The notes below the pieces were generated by a model that saw nothing but the letters and a program-made list of their open reading frames with translations, had not been told where the DNA came from and did no database searches. DNA of 64,000 nucleotides from Paralithodes platypus (taxonomy: Eukaryota; Arthropoda; Malacostraca; Decapoda; Lithodidae): assembly GCA_032716605.1 (NCBI GenBank), contig CM064538.1, positions 22,601,451-22,665,450 on the forward strand, written 5' to 3'. A program made the position numbers and the translations under genes. This document shows positions 51,721 to 62,850 of the stretch, piece by piece (position 1 is the first letter of the stretch; the number at the start of each line of letters is the position of its first letter).

Positions 51721-51945
51721 CCTAATCTACCCTACCCTAACCTAATCTCCCTAACCTACTCTATCCAAACCTGCCCTACCCTAACCTACCCTACCCTAAC
51801 CTATCCTAATCTTCCTAACCTACCCTTACAGTACCCTAACCTAACCTACCCAACCCTAACCTAACCTATCCTAATCTTCCTAACCTACCCTAACCAAACT
51901 TGCCCTACCCTACCCTAACCTAACCTGACCTACCCTAACCCACTT
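51721..51945. repeat. Degenerate (CCTAA/CCTAC)n edge of the satellite
   Basis: Pentamer words CCTAA, CCCTA and CCTAC without the 40-bp order, fading into unique DNA. Confidence 0.9.
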
Positions 51946-52056
51946 CTAAGCGCAGGCCAAGAACAAACGAGGGAGCGAAAACATATATCAGCGAAACCAC
52001 CGTATTAGCCATGCATTCAAGGGGGTAGCTAGGATCCTGTGTGTGTGTGGAGGTGA

Positions 52057-52060
52057 CAGG

Positions 52061-52127
<67 letters not shown>

Positions 52128-52196
52128 TGTGTGTGTGTGCAAATTGTGGGTGCGAGGTGTGCGTTTGGCGTGAGAGAGAGAGAGAGAGAGAGAGCT
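52057..52196. repeat. (GT)n and (GA)n microsatellites
   Basis: GT run of about 75 bp, then a (GA)12. Confidence 0.96.
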
Positions 52197-52445
52197 TCAG
52201 CTTCCTGGTAATGGTGTGAAACAATGGTGAGGCGAATACAATGGTTTGCCTCCTGGTGAGAGAGAGAGAGGAGAGAGGAGATTATATAGTATATATACAT
52301 ATATATACAGTATATATATGAGCTATAATTTATCTTCACAGAATGTGCAGAACAAGGTTGGTTTACTGTACAATTCCTTTAAAATATCTATATACAAGCA
52401 AAAATGTAATTATTGCAAATTATAAAATGGATCAAATAATATTAA

Positions 52446-52924
52446 CTCTCATAGAGCGGGGTGTCGTGTGTATATCACCGTAGCGCCAGGCGGTTTTATT
52501 TGCCAAAATTTACCTTCATTCCATGCTCTTTTTCATGCATAAGCAAGAGCTAGAGCGTAATACAATTATATATTCGTGAAATAACGATGATAGAGCTTTC
52601 CAATGACTTCTGAATCATCCTTGTACGACATCTGGTTATCTTGCAACGATTGTGTAACCGAAGGGCAAAATCGATAAAATAGTGGTAATTTGGATGGTTT
52701 TGGTGTGTGAGCGAGAGCACATGAGTGAGAGAGCCGTGTGTGGGGCTTCAGTGTATGCGTCGCGGTGGTGGCGAGCGGTTGGAGGCAGCCTATGCACCCT
52801 CCAATGCCCGGTCTCTCTCTCAGCGATCATAATAGCCTCAAAATGGCTCCCGTCATATGACGGGTGCCGCAGGATAGGTAACTTTTCTCTCTCACGTCAT
52901 ATGACGGTCGCCGCGAATTGAGGG
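52446..52924 (+). mobile_element. MITE delta, copy 3 (479 bp)
   Basis: TTAA at 52442-52445 and 52925-52928. Left CTCTCATAGAGCGGGG, right CGCCGCGAATTGAGGG. Interior TTTTTCATGCATAAGCAAGAGC region, GAGCGTAATACAATTATAT and CTTTCCAATGACTTC match copies 1 and 2. Two nearby GTCATATGACG palindromes (about 52852-52863 and 52895-52906) are specific to this copy. Confidence 0.92.
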
Positions 52925-52928
52925 TTAA

Positions 52929-53170
52929 TAAGGTAAATTAAAAGGGTAAAACTATGTTCGAGTATCTTTTTAGATATTTGCCATACTTGCACCAGCCGCA
53001 GGCATAATGCAGGCAACCGCAGGCGTTACGCAGGCAGGCGCCATCCTTAATTGTTGCCACACCAACTCGTAATGCACGGCAAGCATGCGTACGCCGGGGG
53101 TAAAGGTTGTCGCATGCCAAAGGAACTGCCGCTCTCTTACAGTTGGTTCCTCAGCATCTGCCACTGGTTG
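52929..53170. other. Unassigned GC-richer sequence
   Basis: Contains CCGCAGGCATAATGCAGGC and CCGCAGGCGTTACGCAGGC as a direct pair. No recognised gene. Confidence 0.4.
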
Positions 53171-53172
53171 TA

Positions 53173-53383
53173 AAGTCGCGCTAATAAGTAATGTCCCGGC
53201 ACCAATTATGTTTTGATCAATAATTGGTATTCGCAATATTTACACATGATTTCTGGTTTTTCATTGAGATGTACAACCATATTCCTACACTTACCCACCC
53301 TATTCAACATCTGACAGACATTAACACGGCACAGAGCAAGCCAAACGTAATGACAGCTGGGACATGACTTATTAGCACGACCG
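53173..53383. mobile_element. Mariner-like MITE (211 bp, TA site), copy 1
   Basis: TA at 53171-53172 and 53384-53385. Terminal repeats AAGTCGCGCTAATAAGTAAT and the reverse complement of CGGTCGTGCTAATAAGTCAT. Interior about 85% identical by eye to the same-length element at 61334-61544. Confidence 0.85.
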
Positions 53384-53385
53384 TA

Positions 53386-54120
53386 GCTGCCATGTACTGC
53401 GGACACGCCAGCGGTTCAACTGGGGACAACTTCAGATCACCGCAGATCACTGGACAGGTGCGGTGTTGGTATCCGTTGCAAGTGAACCACCTGCGGTGCA
53501 TGGTGGAGTAGCCTATGGGTTTACCTGCGGCATCCGCAGACATCCACAGGTACGAGTCATGTACCCTCATGGACCACAGTTTTTCATAGTCGCCACGCAC
53601 CTCCGTATGCCGCCGTTACCCACAGGTTGACCACAGATATATTTACAGCAGCACTCGTAACTGCCACACTGGTATAAACTAATCGGGACAATCCGGCCTG
53701 GGGTGGTCTCGTTTGACCACATGCACCTGTGTTCCAGCACCCCTTCGCACCACCGACACAGATCAGGACGATGTGACGGGGGCTTTACGCTGCAAACTGG
53801 GAAAATTCAAGGATCGCAGGGGGACATCGTATAAGTATGATGGGGTTTACTGGACACGCAGATCTTCGTATGGTAGAGTTATTAAGTTATATTTTTTAAG
53901 TTATTAAAGTTTATTGTCATTATATTACATGCATACAAGTTATAATACACAATTATAATACTATTATGGCCTAGTCTGCTGAGCCACAAGGCACCTAAGC
54001 AGACGTGAACATATCAAGCATAATGTAATGCTGAAACACACACATTACATATATATACAGTATATAATATGATGTACTTATATGAATACCAAATAAATGG
54101 TAATTGTAATGAAATTCATG
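53386..54120. other. Unassigned sequence
   Basis: GC-balanced DNA with recurring CTGCGG/CCGCAG words and short frames up to about 98 codons that I do not recognise, then AT-rich DNA from 53880. Confidence 0.4.
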
Positions 54121-54219
54121 GAATATTATTTACATAATAGCAAAGAAGAAGAAGAGAGAGAGGTAGTAAATTCCATAAGAGAAAGGCAGCGCGGTAAAGT
54201 GGCCTGATTGTAAGTTTGG

Positions 54220-54680
54220 GCAGGTGTGTGTGTGGGAGTGTCAGGTGATTGTTTGTGTGTAGGTGGGTGTGTGTGTGGGTGTGTGTGTAGGTGGGTGGGT
54301 GGGTGTGTGTGTAGGTGGGTGGGCGTGTGTGTGTGTGTAGGTGGGTGTGTGTGTATGCGTAGCTGTGTGTGTAGGTGGGTGTGTGTGTGTGTAGGTGGGT
54401 GGGTGTGTGTGTGTAGGTGGGTGGGCGTGTGTGTGTGTGTGTGTGTGTATGCGTAGGTGGGTGGGTGGGAGTGTGTGTGTGTGTGTGTGTCTGTAGGTAT
54501 GTGTGTGTGTGTGTGTGTGTAGGTGGGTGGGTGTGGGTGTAGGTGGGTGGGGGGGTGGGTGTGTGTGTATGCGTAGGTGGGTGAGTGGGAGTGTGTGTGT
54601 GTGTGTGTCTGTAGGTGTATGTATGTGTGTGTGTGTGTATTGATTGTGTGTGAGCGTGTGTGTTGGAGTCTCATGCATGT

Positions 54681-54718
<38 letters not shown>

Positions 54719-55140
54719 AAACTATGAATGGCTGTGAACGTCTCTGCGTAAGTGTGCATAAACAATTGTATATGTTTATGTATGTATGTATGTATGTATG
54801 TATGTGTGAGGAGAGACAAATAAATGAGTGGGTGCAGGTGGGCTCTTCAGATATGTATGTTTGTCAGGTCGTGGGTGTAAGCAGGTGTTTGTCATCTTGT
54901 GTGTATAAATGTGTGTCTTTTTCATATTCTGTAGGTGTGTTTAGCATTTTGGATGTGTGTGTGTGTGTGTGTGGGGGCGGGGAGGGGGACGAAGAAATGT
55001 GTGGAGTGCAGGTGTGCTTTTTAGATATGTGTGCTTGTCATCTTGTGTGTGTTTGTCCTTTCATGTGCATGAGTATGTGTGTTTGGCATTATGTGTGTGT
55101 GACTGTGTTGGACATCGTGTGTATGAGTTTATGTGTGTGT
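54220..55140. repeat. GT-rich minisatellite (GTGTGTAGGTGGGTG)
   Basis: GTGTGTAGGTGGGTG units to 54620, (GT)n at 54680-54715, (TATG)n at 54777-54805, then diffuse GTGTTTGTCATCTTGTG units. Confidence 0.93.
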
Positions 55141-55434
55141 CGTGGCGGAGGGACGAATTGGGGAACAACTAGGTTGATTGTAGGGAGGTACTGGTACAAT
55201 AAGATAAACTACAATGTAACTAGAATAAGATAGATTGTACACCACTTTGTAACTGTCACCTTAATAAAAAAATAAAATAAAATAATAATAATAGAAGGAA
55301 ACATGCTTACATTACTGAAATGTTTGTGGACATGCAGTAATGCAAGTAATGGTCACTCTTCTGTAAATCTAAAATGGCTTACTTAAGAATGGGAAAGGGG
55401 TGGGACCTATTTTGTTTTTTTAGTTTGTTTTAGT
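55141..55434. other. Unassigned spacer with an A-rich tract
   Basis: CACTTTGTAACTGTCACC then an AATAAAA-rich stretch at 55258-55295 looks like a retroelement 3' end, but no coding part precedes it. Confidence 0.35.
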
Positions 55435-55590
55435 TTATGTGTGTTTGTAATTATGTGTGTGTGTGAGTATGTGTGTTTGTCAGTGTGTGTGTGAGTATGT
55501 GTGTTTGGCATTTTGTGTGTGTAAGTATGTGTGTTTGTCAGTGTGTGTGTGAGTATGTGTGTTTGTCAGTGTGTGTGTAAGTATACATGC
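55435..55590. repeat. ~30-bp minisatellite (GTGTGAGTATGTGTGTTTGTCA)
   Basis: Five to six copies with the alternating ending GTCAGTGT/GGCATTTT. Confidence 0.92.
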
Positions 55591-55624
55591 ATTTCAAACT
55601 TTTGTGTTTGATTCTGACTGCTCT

Positions 55625-55965
55625 CCCAATCTCTCTGGGTTGTAACCATTCGGCCCCAATCAGCCTATTGTTTTAAAACGCTTATTCCCATCCAGGTGTC
55701 GAATTTTTCCTGGCAAGCGGTAGCGAGCCAGCATATTTAAAAAAAAAACGTTTTTGACAGCAGGCTATATTTGTACATTTTTCGATAGAAAAATGTCTCC
55801 GGCGAAGCCGGATTTCTCCATACAATGCTGGCTCGCTATCGCTCGCCAGTAAGAAATCGATACCTGGATGGGGACAAACGTCTTAAAACAGTAGAATGAA
55901 TGGGACCAAATGGATACAAGCAAGAGAAAGAGTACAGAGGAGAAAAAAAAGCGAGGTGGCCTCCC
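55625..55965. mobile_element. MITE alpha-prime, second foldback copy
   Basis: Inverted arms GTAACCATTCGGCCC / GGGACCAAATGGATAC, TTGTTTTAAAACGC and TCCCATCCAGGTGTCGA with reverse partners. Right TTAA at 55966-55969. Left boundary unclear. Central TCCGGCGAAGCCGGA hairpin. Confidence 0.8.
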
Positions 55966-56084
55966 TTAAACAAAATCAGTGTGACTTTCCCAAAAATATA
56001 TATACAGATCCAGTGTGGCTGTAGGTGGGAAATATGGACCCAGAAATATAGTGGTGGTGATATTTATACCCATGTTTCATTATC

Positions 56085-56086
<2 letters not shown>

Positions 56087-56153
<67 letters not shown>

Positions 56154-56235
56154 TTTTTGTTTTCATTTCTTCCACCTCATCTATCCCCTCACCCCTACCT
56201 CTCCCCTCCCCTCCTCCCCCACCTCTCCCCTACCA

Positions 56236-56313
<78 letters not shown>
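56087..56313. repeat. (TC)n tracts and CCCTCCC spacer
   Basis: (TC)33 at 56087-56151 and (TC)37 to 56313. The family 3 fragment follows without a gap. Confidence 0.96.
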
Positions 56314-56314
<1 letters not shown>

Positions 56315-56545
56315 CGCAGTCCGACGAACACTTTTCAAGATCTGTTCTACCTGGAACAAACTTCCCTCCGAAGTTATAAACAGTTATTCAGTAGAGCAGT
56401 TCAAGAAGAGAGTAGATAGTATTTTGCACACTCTGTAAAGAGTGTAGTGCACTAAACAGTCTCTCTCCTTCCACTTCCAGTATCTCCTCGGAATGGATCG
56501 CAAGGTCTATGAGATACTACATCCTTGTAACTCCTTGTTACTCTC
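56314..56545 (+). pseudogene. Family 3 non-LTR: last RT codons, 3' UTR and tail
   Basis: The frame reads RRTLFKICSTWNKLPSEVIN, SYSVEQFKKRVDSILHTL and stop at 56438. It is again the W-N-x-L-P C-terminus of CR1/jockey ORF2, distinct from families 1 and 2. The 3' UTR CCAGTATCTCCTCGGAATGG and CGCAAGGTCTATGAG leads to the tail CCTTGTAACTCCTTGTTACT, then (TC)n. Pyrimidine dinucleotides border both sides. Confidence 0.8.
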
Positions 56546-56703
56546 TCTCACTCTCACACACTCTCTCTCTCTCTCTGGTGTCGGCCCCCACAAGTCTACC
56601 ATTTCTCACTATTGTTATTAACAGACCCGGAAATTGGTTCGAGATTGATGACACGGGGAGAGATGCTGGAGAGGTGAGAGAGAGAGAGAGAGAGAGATAC
56701 ATA

Positions 56704-57702
56704 GTACAAAGGAGTTTAAAGGAAATCAAGCAACAACAGATCTAGTGACCCTTCTAGGCTGCTTGTCCTCCAAAACACTGAGGATCAAGTGTCCAAACAG
56801 TGGTTTAGAGTGGGTAAGGGAACATTGGAAAGGGAACTACTGCCCTGGAACTAATGTCCGTGGCAGGACTAGGAAGTTAGTAGGGGACATATGGGTTAGT
56901 AACTGAGGGGTGGATAAAATAAAGTTATTCATTTACAAACGCAGTCAGTCGCGGGTTTGATGCGAGATATTTGTCTAGGCGGAGTTTAAATGAATCAACG
57001 GTGCTGCAGTCTATAACGTCTCGGGGAAGCCCATTCCACAAGTTGACAACTCGATTGAAGAAGAAATTCTTATATTCGTGTGAGTTAAAAGATTTACCAA
57101 TAATTTTGCAACCGTTTCCCCGCGTATAATTAGATTGGTCGATAGTGAAGTACTTACTACATTTCATATTGTCGATGCCTTTGATGATTTTGAACACTTG
57201 AATTAAGTCACCTCTTAATCTGCGCTGGGTTAAAGGAAATAGATTTAATTCTCTAAGACGCTCTTCGTATGGTTTGTTCTTTAGGCTAGGTATCATTTTG
57301 GTAACTCTACGTTGAACTCGTTCTAGCTTGTTTATGTCTTTTTGGTAATAAGGGCACCAGCATTGAACGCAGTATTCCAGAAGAGGGCGGACTAAGGAAT
57401 TGTAAAGGGTTAGGATAACGTCTTTGGATTTATGCTCAAATGACCTGCCTATAAAGCCAATTATTTTGTTTGCCTTCTTAACAACTTCTGAACATTGTTG
57501 ACTCGGTTTTAGGTTACTCGATATTGTTACTCCCAGATCGGTTTCTCTGTTTACATTCTTAAGCTGAGTGCCATTCATCGAATAGTTTGCTTTCTCATTT
57601 AGGTATCCGATATGCAGTACTTTACATTTATCCGCATTGAAACTCATTTGCCAAATTTGGGCCCAATGTGACAATTTATCTAGATTGTGTTGCATATCGT
57701 CA
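56704..57702 (-). mobile_element. Family 1 element, 5'-truncated copy G
   Basis: Reverse strand. The tail (GTACAAAGGAG...) begins about ten bases after (GA)n ending near 56695. 3' UTR complete, stop near 56925, RT coding back to a point just after FADD. Homology ends near 57702, followed by a small duplicated word (TTGTGTTGCAT) and (GA)n from 57724. Very similar to copy D. Confidence 0.94.
56925..57702 (-). pseudogene. RT C-terminal ORF of copy G
   Basis: About 259 intact codons from DDMQHNLDKLSHWAQIWQMSF to FVNE. No lesion within it, but the catalytic RT motifs and endonuclease are absent through truncation. Confidence 0.9.
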
Positions 57703-57723
57703 TTGTGTATTGCATTGTGTTGC

Positions 57724-57784
57724 ATAGAGAGAGAGAGAGAGAGAGAAGGGGGGGAGATAGTGGGAGAGAAAGATACAGATAGCG

Positions 57785-57816
<32 letters not shown>

Positions 57817-57899
57817 AGATAGTGGGAGAGAAAGATACAGATAGCGAGAGAGAGAGGGGGGGAGATAGTGGCAGAAAGATACAGAAAGTGAGGTGAGAA

Positions 57900-57931
<32 letters not shown>

Positions 57932-58070
57932 GGGGGAGATAGTGGCAGGAGAGGAGCTAAGGTGTGGTGTGAGGAGGGTGTGTCTGACTTAATCACGGAA
58001 GAAATGAAAAAATAAATATAGAGCAAGAAAGAGAGAAAGAGAGAGAGAGTAATAATAATAATAATAATAA
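57724..58070. repeat. (GA)n plus ~70-bp GGGGGGAGATAGTGG units, then (AAT)n
   Basis: Four copies of GGGGGGAGATAGTGGGAGAG with AAGATACAGATAGCGAGAG, then unique DNA, (GA)n at 58027-58049 and (AAT)7. Confidence 0.93.
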
Positions 58071-60088
58071 AATTTGTATTTCCATTAAAAGTGGTTATTC
58101 TGCTCATAATTACAATTACAAAGTGTACATTAAGTATTAACTTAGGTATAAACTTAGGTATAAGGTATAAACTTAGATTGTATATACACATTCAGATGCA
58201 TATATACACGCAATACATACATATACAGTATATATATGTGCGTGGACTTACATACTTTTACACACACATTCATATTTGTTTGACTGTACATAGTTTATAT
58301 GTATCTATATTGAAATACCCACATATATACAGTCATAAAATATGAATAAGAATATATAGGACATGATATTACCATAGAGAACAATGAGGCCCGATATTTA
58401 GATTATGTATTATTTAATAAGTTCTTTTTCAACTTTGATTTAAATGCATGTACGGTATTTGCCTCTTTGATATCCGATGGTAGTTGATTCCATAACTTAG
58501 GACCTGTTACAGACATAGCTCTGGCTCCCGAGTCAGTCTTGGTTCTGGGGACATAAAGATTGTGTCGTTGTCTTGTATTACTATCGGTAATATTGTTAAC
58601 AGTTGGGAGAGGTAGGAAGTGATCTGGGTAGTGGTGGGTGACCTTTTTAAAAAATAGTTACTACTGAATTAAAAGTAATTTGTTTCTTTATGCTTAGCCA
58701 TTGTAATTCTTTGAAAATGGGTGTAACGTGATCATACTTCCTAGCTTTACCATCTGCGACTCTTGCCGCGAAGTTTTGCAACCTTTGAACCTTCGTGATT
58801 AGTGATGCATTAGTCGTCCCCCAAATCATATTACAGTAGTTCAGAATGCTTAATACTAGTGATTGTACAACTGCGATTCGAGTTGATTTATCAAAATAAT
58901 TTTTTGTTCTATTTATGTATAATATGGATATGGCCCCCATTACTGTTGTTGTTGTTTGGTTTATATGTTTGTCGAAGGTCATATACTGATCCAAATGAAC
59001 ACCAAGGTTTTTTACGTGGATGGATGGTTGGATTTTGGTATCACCGAATTGAATGGTTGTGTTGCTTGGTATTTTTGATATGATTTGACGTGTTCCTATG
59101 AAGATACACCGAGTCTTTTTGGTGTTCAGCAATAGACCATTTTCTTGGAAGTAAGCATTTGCAATCCGTAGAGTTTACGATTAGATTATTTAATTCGTTT
59201 AATTGACCACTGTGAAGGAACTGTGTGTCGTCAGCATATTGTGCTAGTAGGCAATTTTTTATGTATTTTAGTATATCATTGACAAAAATAATGAAGAGAA
59301 TTGGTCCTAAAATAGACCCTTGAGGGACTCCGTAAGGGGATTTTGCTATGGAGGAAATAGTATTATTTATGCGGACGGACTGTGTTCTTTCACAGAGGTA
59401 ATCCTCGAACCAGAAAGAGTCAATGTTATTTTGTAGGAGTTTTATAATAAGAATATTATGGTTTACACTATCAAACGCCTTAGACAAGTCACAGAGGGTT
59501 AAGAGGGATATGTGTTTGTTGTCCATGTTGTCATAAATCTTGTCTGTGATAACTGTGAGTGCTGTTTCAGTAGAGAGTTTGGGTCTGAAGCCATGTTGTG
59601 AGTTTGATATAATGTTATTGTTTTCTAAGAAATTAACGAGTTGGTTAGCAACGATCTTCTCGATGATTTTAGAAAAAATTGGGAGAAGAGAAATTGGGCG
59701 ATAATTACTAGTATTATTAGGGTCTCCAGTTTTGTACAATGGAGTAACTAGCGCATGTTTCCAGGATGAAGGAAATTTACCTGTGACTATGGATGTATTA
59801 ATAATGACTAAGATAATATATTATTACGTTAAGAGAGTCTTTTATGAATTTGAGCGCTATATTATCAGAACCGAACGAATTAGTTTGGTGAAGATGTTTG
59901 ATGGTTAGAATAATAGTATTGGGGTCGACTGGCTCAGGACGAAATAATGTGGTATTAGTTTGAGTGAGGTGAGGAAGAGGTGTGGGTATATGGGGTTGGG
60001 GAGCGGTGTTGCCATATCTTGCGTATTGCGTATAATCGAATGCTTTTTTTCCAACATTTGCAAAGAACTTGTTAAACTTGAAAGAGAG
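58071..60088 (-). pseudogene. Family 4 non-LTR reverse transcriptase (5'-truncated)
   Basis: Reverse strand, three frames in series. From about 60088: FNKFFANVGKKAFDYTQYA, NSFGSDNIALKFIKDSL. Then from 59739: NNTSNYRPISLLPIFSKIIE, HGFRPKLSTETALTV, LCDLSKAFDSVNH (motif A), GVPQGSILGPILFIIFVND (motif B) and YADDTQFL (motif C). Next frame from about 59132: LLLNTKKTRCIFIG-like, VKNLGVHLDQYMTFDKHI, LNYCNMIWG and LQNFAARVADGK. The end near 58410 reads GPKLWNQLPSDIKEANTVHA and FKSKLKKNLL. Frameshifts lie near 59150 and 59770, and near 58650. It belongs to the jockey superfamily but is far from families 1-3. The tail is (TTA)n at about 58050-58070 rather than a decamer. CT dinucleotides (sense strand) border both ends. 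Confidence 0.88.
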
Positions 60089-60095
60089 AGAGAGA

Positions 60096-60344
60096 GACCT
60101 TTTGCCCCATTTCTTTGTCAATATTAAGACCTTTCGTGCTATTTAGGTGTCCGCATTTTTTTTCCTGGCGAACGATAGTGAGCCTATAATTTGGGAAGAA
60201 CCGGCCTTCGGCCGGAACATTTTACAAATTAATCTAGAAGGGGGATCTAATGGATGTTTTTTTTAAGCTTGATGGAGGTCTAGGGAGGAAACTAAACAAA
60301 TAATATGTATATGAAATAATCTAGTAAAAATAAACCCTAGCCCC
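60096..60344 (+). mobile_element. MITE alpha, 5'-truncated at (GA)n
   Basis: Two modules, CGGCCTTCGGCCGG hairpin, AAGCTTGATGGAGGTCTAGG. Right end CTAGCCCC and TTAA at 60345-60348. Confidence 0.88.
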
Positions 60345-60488
60345 TTAAAAAAATACATAAATATAATAGTCAAATAAAATTAATATATATAGAGAATTAA
60401 TAGCACGTATCAAAGACTACAAGTAAAAAGAACACATATCAAAAAGAGATATAAATATTAGGAATTAAAGGGAGAAGGAAAGGGTTAA

Positions 60489-60802
60489 GGGGAGATTTCC
60501 ACTTGAGGGATTTTTTTCTTGACCCCTTTCTCCCTCATGGTTTTGATATTATAAGACGTTCGCCCCATTAGTTTGGCGATTTTAAGAACTTTCGCCCCCT
60601 TTCTGTCAATTTAAGACTTTTCGTGCCATTTAGGTGTCGATTTTTTCCTGGCGAGCGATAGCGAGCCTGCAATTTAAGAGGAACCGGCCTTCGGCCGGCA
60701 CATTTTTCTACCGAAAAATGTACAAATTTCTCTTGAAAGGGGGTCTAGGGGCTGTAATGTTAAGCTTGATGGAGGTCTAGCGAACTAACTAAAAACCTCC
60801 CC
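60489..60802 (+). mobile_element. MITE alpha, complete
   Basis: TTAA at 60485-60488 and 60803-60806. GGGGAGATTTCC left, ACCTCCCC right. CTGGCGAGCGATAGCGAGCC, CCGGCCTTCGGCCGG and CATTTTTCTACCGAAAAATG all perfect. Confidence 0.92.
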
Positions 60803-60806
60803 TTAA

Positions 60807-61104
60807 CCAATTCAAGTCTATAGGTCTATCTAACTATATGCTCAGGCCCAATCCCCACTTTTCCTAATTTTGTATTTTATTTTTCCTCTATTTTTTTTTC
60901 TATAGGTAGCGCCAGCGAACTTGACAATATTGTTGATCCCTTAACTTCTTATAACTCTAAATTAATGGAAGCAATCTGGCTGACTTTTCTATCATTTGGG
61001 AAGAGTCCACCAAGAAATAGGTGTGGATATTTACAGCCAGTTTGCTCTAGGGCCGTTTGAGCTACAGAGAGGTCAGGGATCAAGATTATTGCCAAGTTCG
61101 TTGG
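60807..61104. other. Unassigned, with a small repeated segment
   Basis: ATGCTCAGGCCCAATCCCCA and following T-rich DNA (about 60838-60912) match the insert at 26771-26880 in a gamma MITE. The remainder shows nothing recognisable. Confidence 0.45.
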
Positions 61105-61312
61105 CGCTACTTATAGTGACGTTCTGTTCACTATATTCTGGCAACTATCAGATGACTTTATTAAGTTTCGGAAGGACCTCTAACCATTAAAAGGCTACAA
61201 TGTATCTCGAATAATCCTTTTAGCTACCATAGATCCTTCCTGAGCTGCACAAAATCGTGTAAATAAAGCTAGACTAAAATTTAAAAGACGTCGCCGGTAC
61301 TAAATGGGAATA
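61105..61312 (+). mobile_element. MITE gamma, second subtype
   Basis: ATTCTGGCAACTATCAGATG, AGTTTCGGAAGGACCTC, AGATCCTTCCTGAGCTGC and AAAATCGTGTAAAT mirror each other as in 27009-27214. Termini degraded. Confidence 0.75.
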
Positions 61313-61333
61313 ACATAATTATATCAAAGAGTA

Positions 61334-61544
61334 CAGTCGGCCTAATAAGTGATGTCTCGGCACCAAGTATATTTTGATCATTAATTGGTATCAGCAATAT
61401 CTAAGCTTCATTTCTTCATACCGAGTGAAATATACAAACATGTTCCTACACTTATCCACCCTATTCAACATCTGACAGACATTAATACAGCACAGAGCAA
61501 GCCAAACGTAATGACAGCTGGGGAATGACTTATTAGCGCGACTG
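61334..61544. mobile_element. Mariner-like MITE (211 bp, TA site), copy 2
   Basis: TA at 61332-61333 and 61545-61546. Termini CAGTCGGCCTAATAAGTGAT and the reverse complement of CAGTCGCGCTAATAAGTCAT. CAGT...ACTG ends with TA duplication indicate Tc1/mariner mobilisation. No transposase inside. Confidence 0.88.
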
Positions 61545-61712
61545 TACAATACATGAAAAACAAAACATAAAAACAAGAGATATATACTGTATATTAGAAA
61601 TGAAAGAAAAAGGGAAAGGTTTAAAAAAATTCATGTCCCGGTAAAATATGAGCTCTAAGGCACCGTAACTAAAACCATAAATCCTCCTGCATATTTTTGG
61701 TGGATTTCTTAA

Positions 61713-62031
61713 TTTATTTATTATTTTTCTAGTTTCCTCCCTAGACCTCCATCAAACTTAACAAAAAACTACCCCAGGATCCCCCTTCAAGATATATTTG
61801 TAAATTTTTCGGTAGAAAAATTTCCCGGCCGAAGGCCGGTTCCTCATAAATTACAGGTTCGCCAGGAAAAGATCGACACCTAAATGACACGAAAAGTCTT
61901 AATATTGACAAAGAAAAGGGACGAAAGGTTTTAAAATCGCCAAACTATTGGGCCGAACGTCTTAAAATCTGACAACTAAAGGGGCTTAACACGAGGAAGA
62001 AGAAGGTCAAGAAAAAGCAGCCCATCTCCTC
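61713..62031 (-). mobile_element. MITE alpha copy
   Basis: TTAA at 61709-61712 and 62032-62035. Right CAGCCCATCTCCTC. CCCGGCCGAAGGCCGG hairpin. The left ~40 bp are eroded. Confidence 0.88.
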
Positions 62032-62188
62032 TTAAAAAAATAAGGTCCCGGTCAAAATATGGGCCGTAAACAAAACCATAAATCCTCCTGCATATTCACC
62101 ACCAGGGGCCGATGTAATACTGACAAAAAATGGGCGAGTTTCTGTTCGGGGGCGATGCTATGACCCCAACACTCACACCCACTATTAA

Positions 62189-62545
62189 GGGGAGGTGGCT
62201 TGTTTTTCTGGTCCCCCTTCTCCCTCCTGTTTAGACCCATTAGTTTTTAGATTATAAGATGCTTGCCCCATTAGTTTGGCGATTTTAACACTTTTCGCCT
62301 CATTTCGTTGTCAATTTAAGACCTTTCTGCCATTTAGGTGTCGATTTTTTCCTGGCGAGCGATAGCGAGCCTGATATTTTAAGAGGAACCGGCCTTGGCC
62401 GGGACATTTTTCTACCGAAAAATGTACAAATTTATCTTGAAGGGTGGTCTAGGGGGGGTTTTTCTAAGCTTGATGGAGGTCTAGCGAGGAAACTAAACAA
62501 AATAAATGAATATCTAAATAGACCAAATACATAACCACTGTCCCA
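62189..62545 (+). mobile_element. MITE alpha, complete (357 bp)
   Basis: TTAA at 62185-62188 and 62546-62549. GGGGAGGTGGCTTG left, AACCACTGTCCCA right. All landmarks in order. Confidence 0.92.
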
Positions 62546-62596
62546 TTAACAACAATAAAATGATCCACATTCACATAAACAATATTGACTAATAAC

Positions 62597-62850
62597 ACAC
62601 ATAACAAAGCCACTCCAACAGCTTCCTCTCTCTCTCCAATACCCCTTCTCCCCTCTCTACACTAATAAGAAAAATAGGAAAAAATAGAATGTAGCTACGA
62701 GGTGCCGTTGTAAAGGCTTATAACATACATAACAAAGCCACTCCAACAGCTTCCTCTCTCTCTCTCTCCAACACCCCTTCTCCCCACTCTACAGTAATCA
62801 GAACAATAGGAAAACGTACAAAGTAGCAACGAGGTGCCGTTGTAAAGGCT
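62597..62850. repeat. ~125-bp tandem duplication
   Basis: ATAACAAAGCCACTCCAACA to GAGGTGCCGTTGTAAAGGCT occurs twice with a longer TC run in the second copy. Confidence 0.93.

Noticed and set aside
49101..51945. True chromosome end
   Set aside because: The array is degenerate, has a 40-bp order, and is flanked by ordinary sequence on both sides.
54226..55233. Cys/Val-rich frames
   Set aside because: Direct translations of (GT)n minisatellites.
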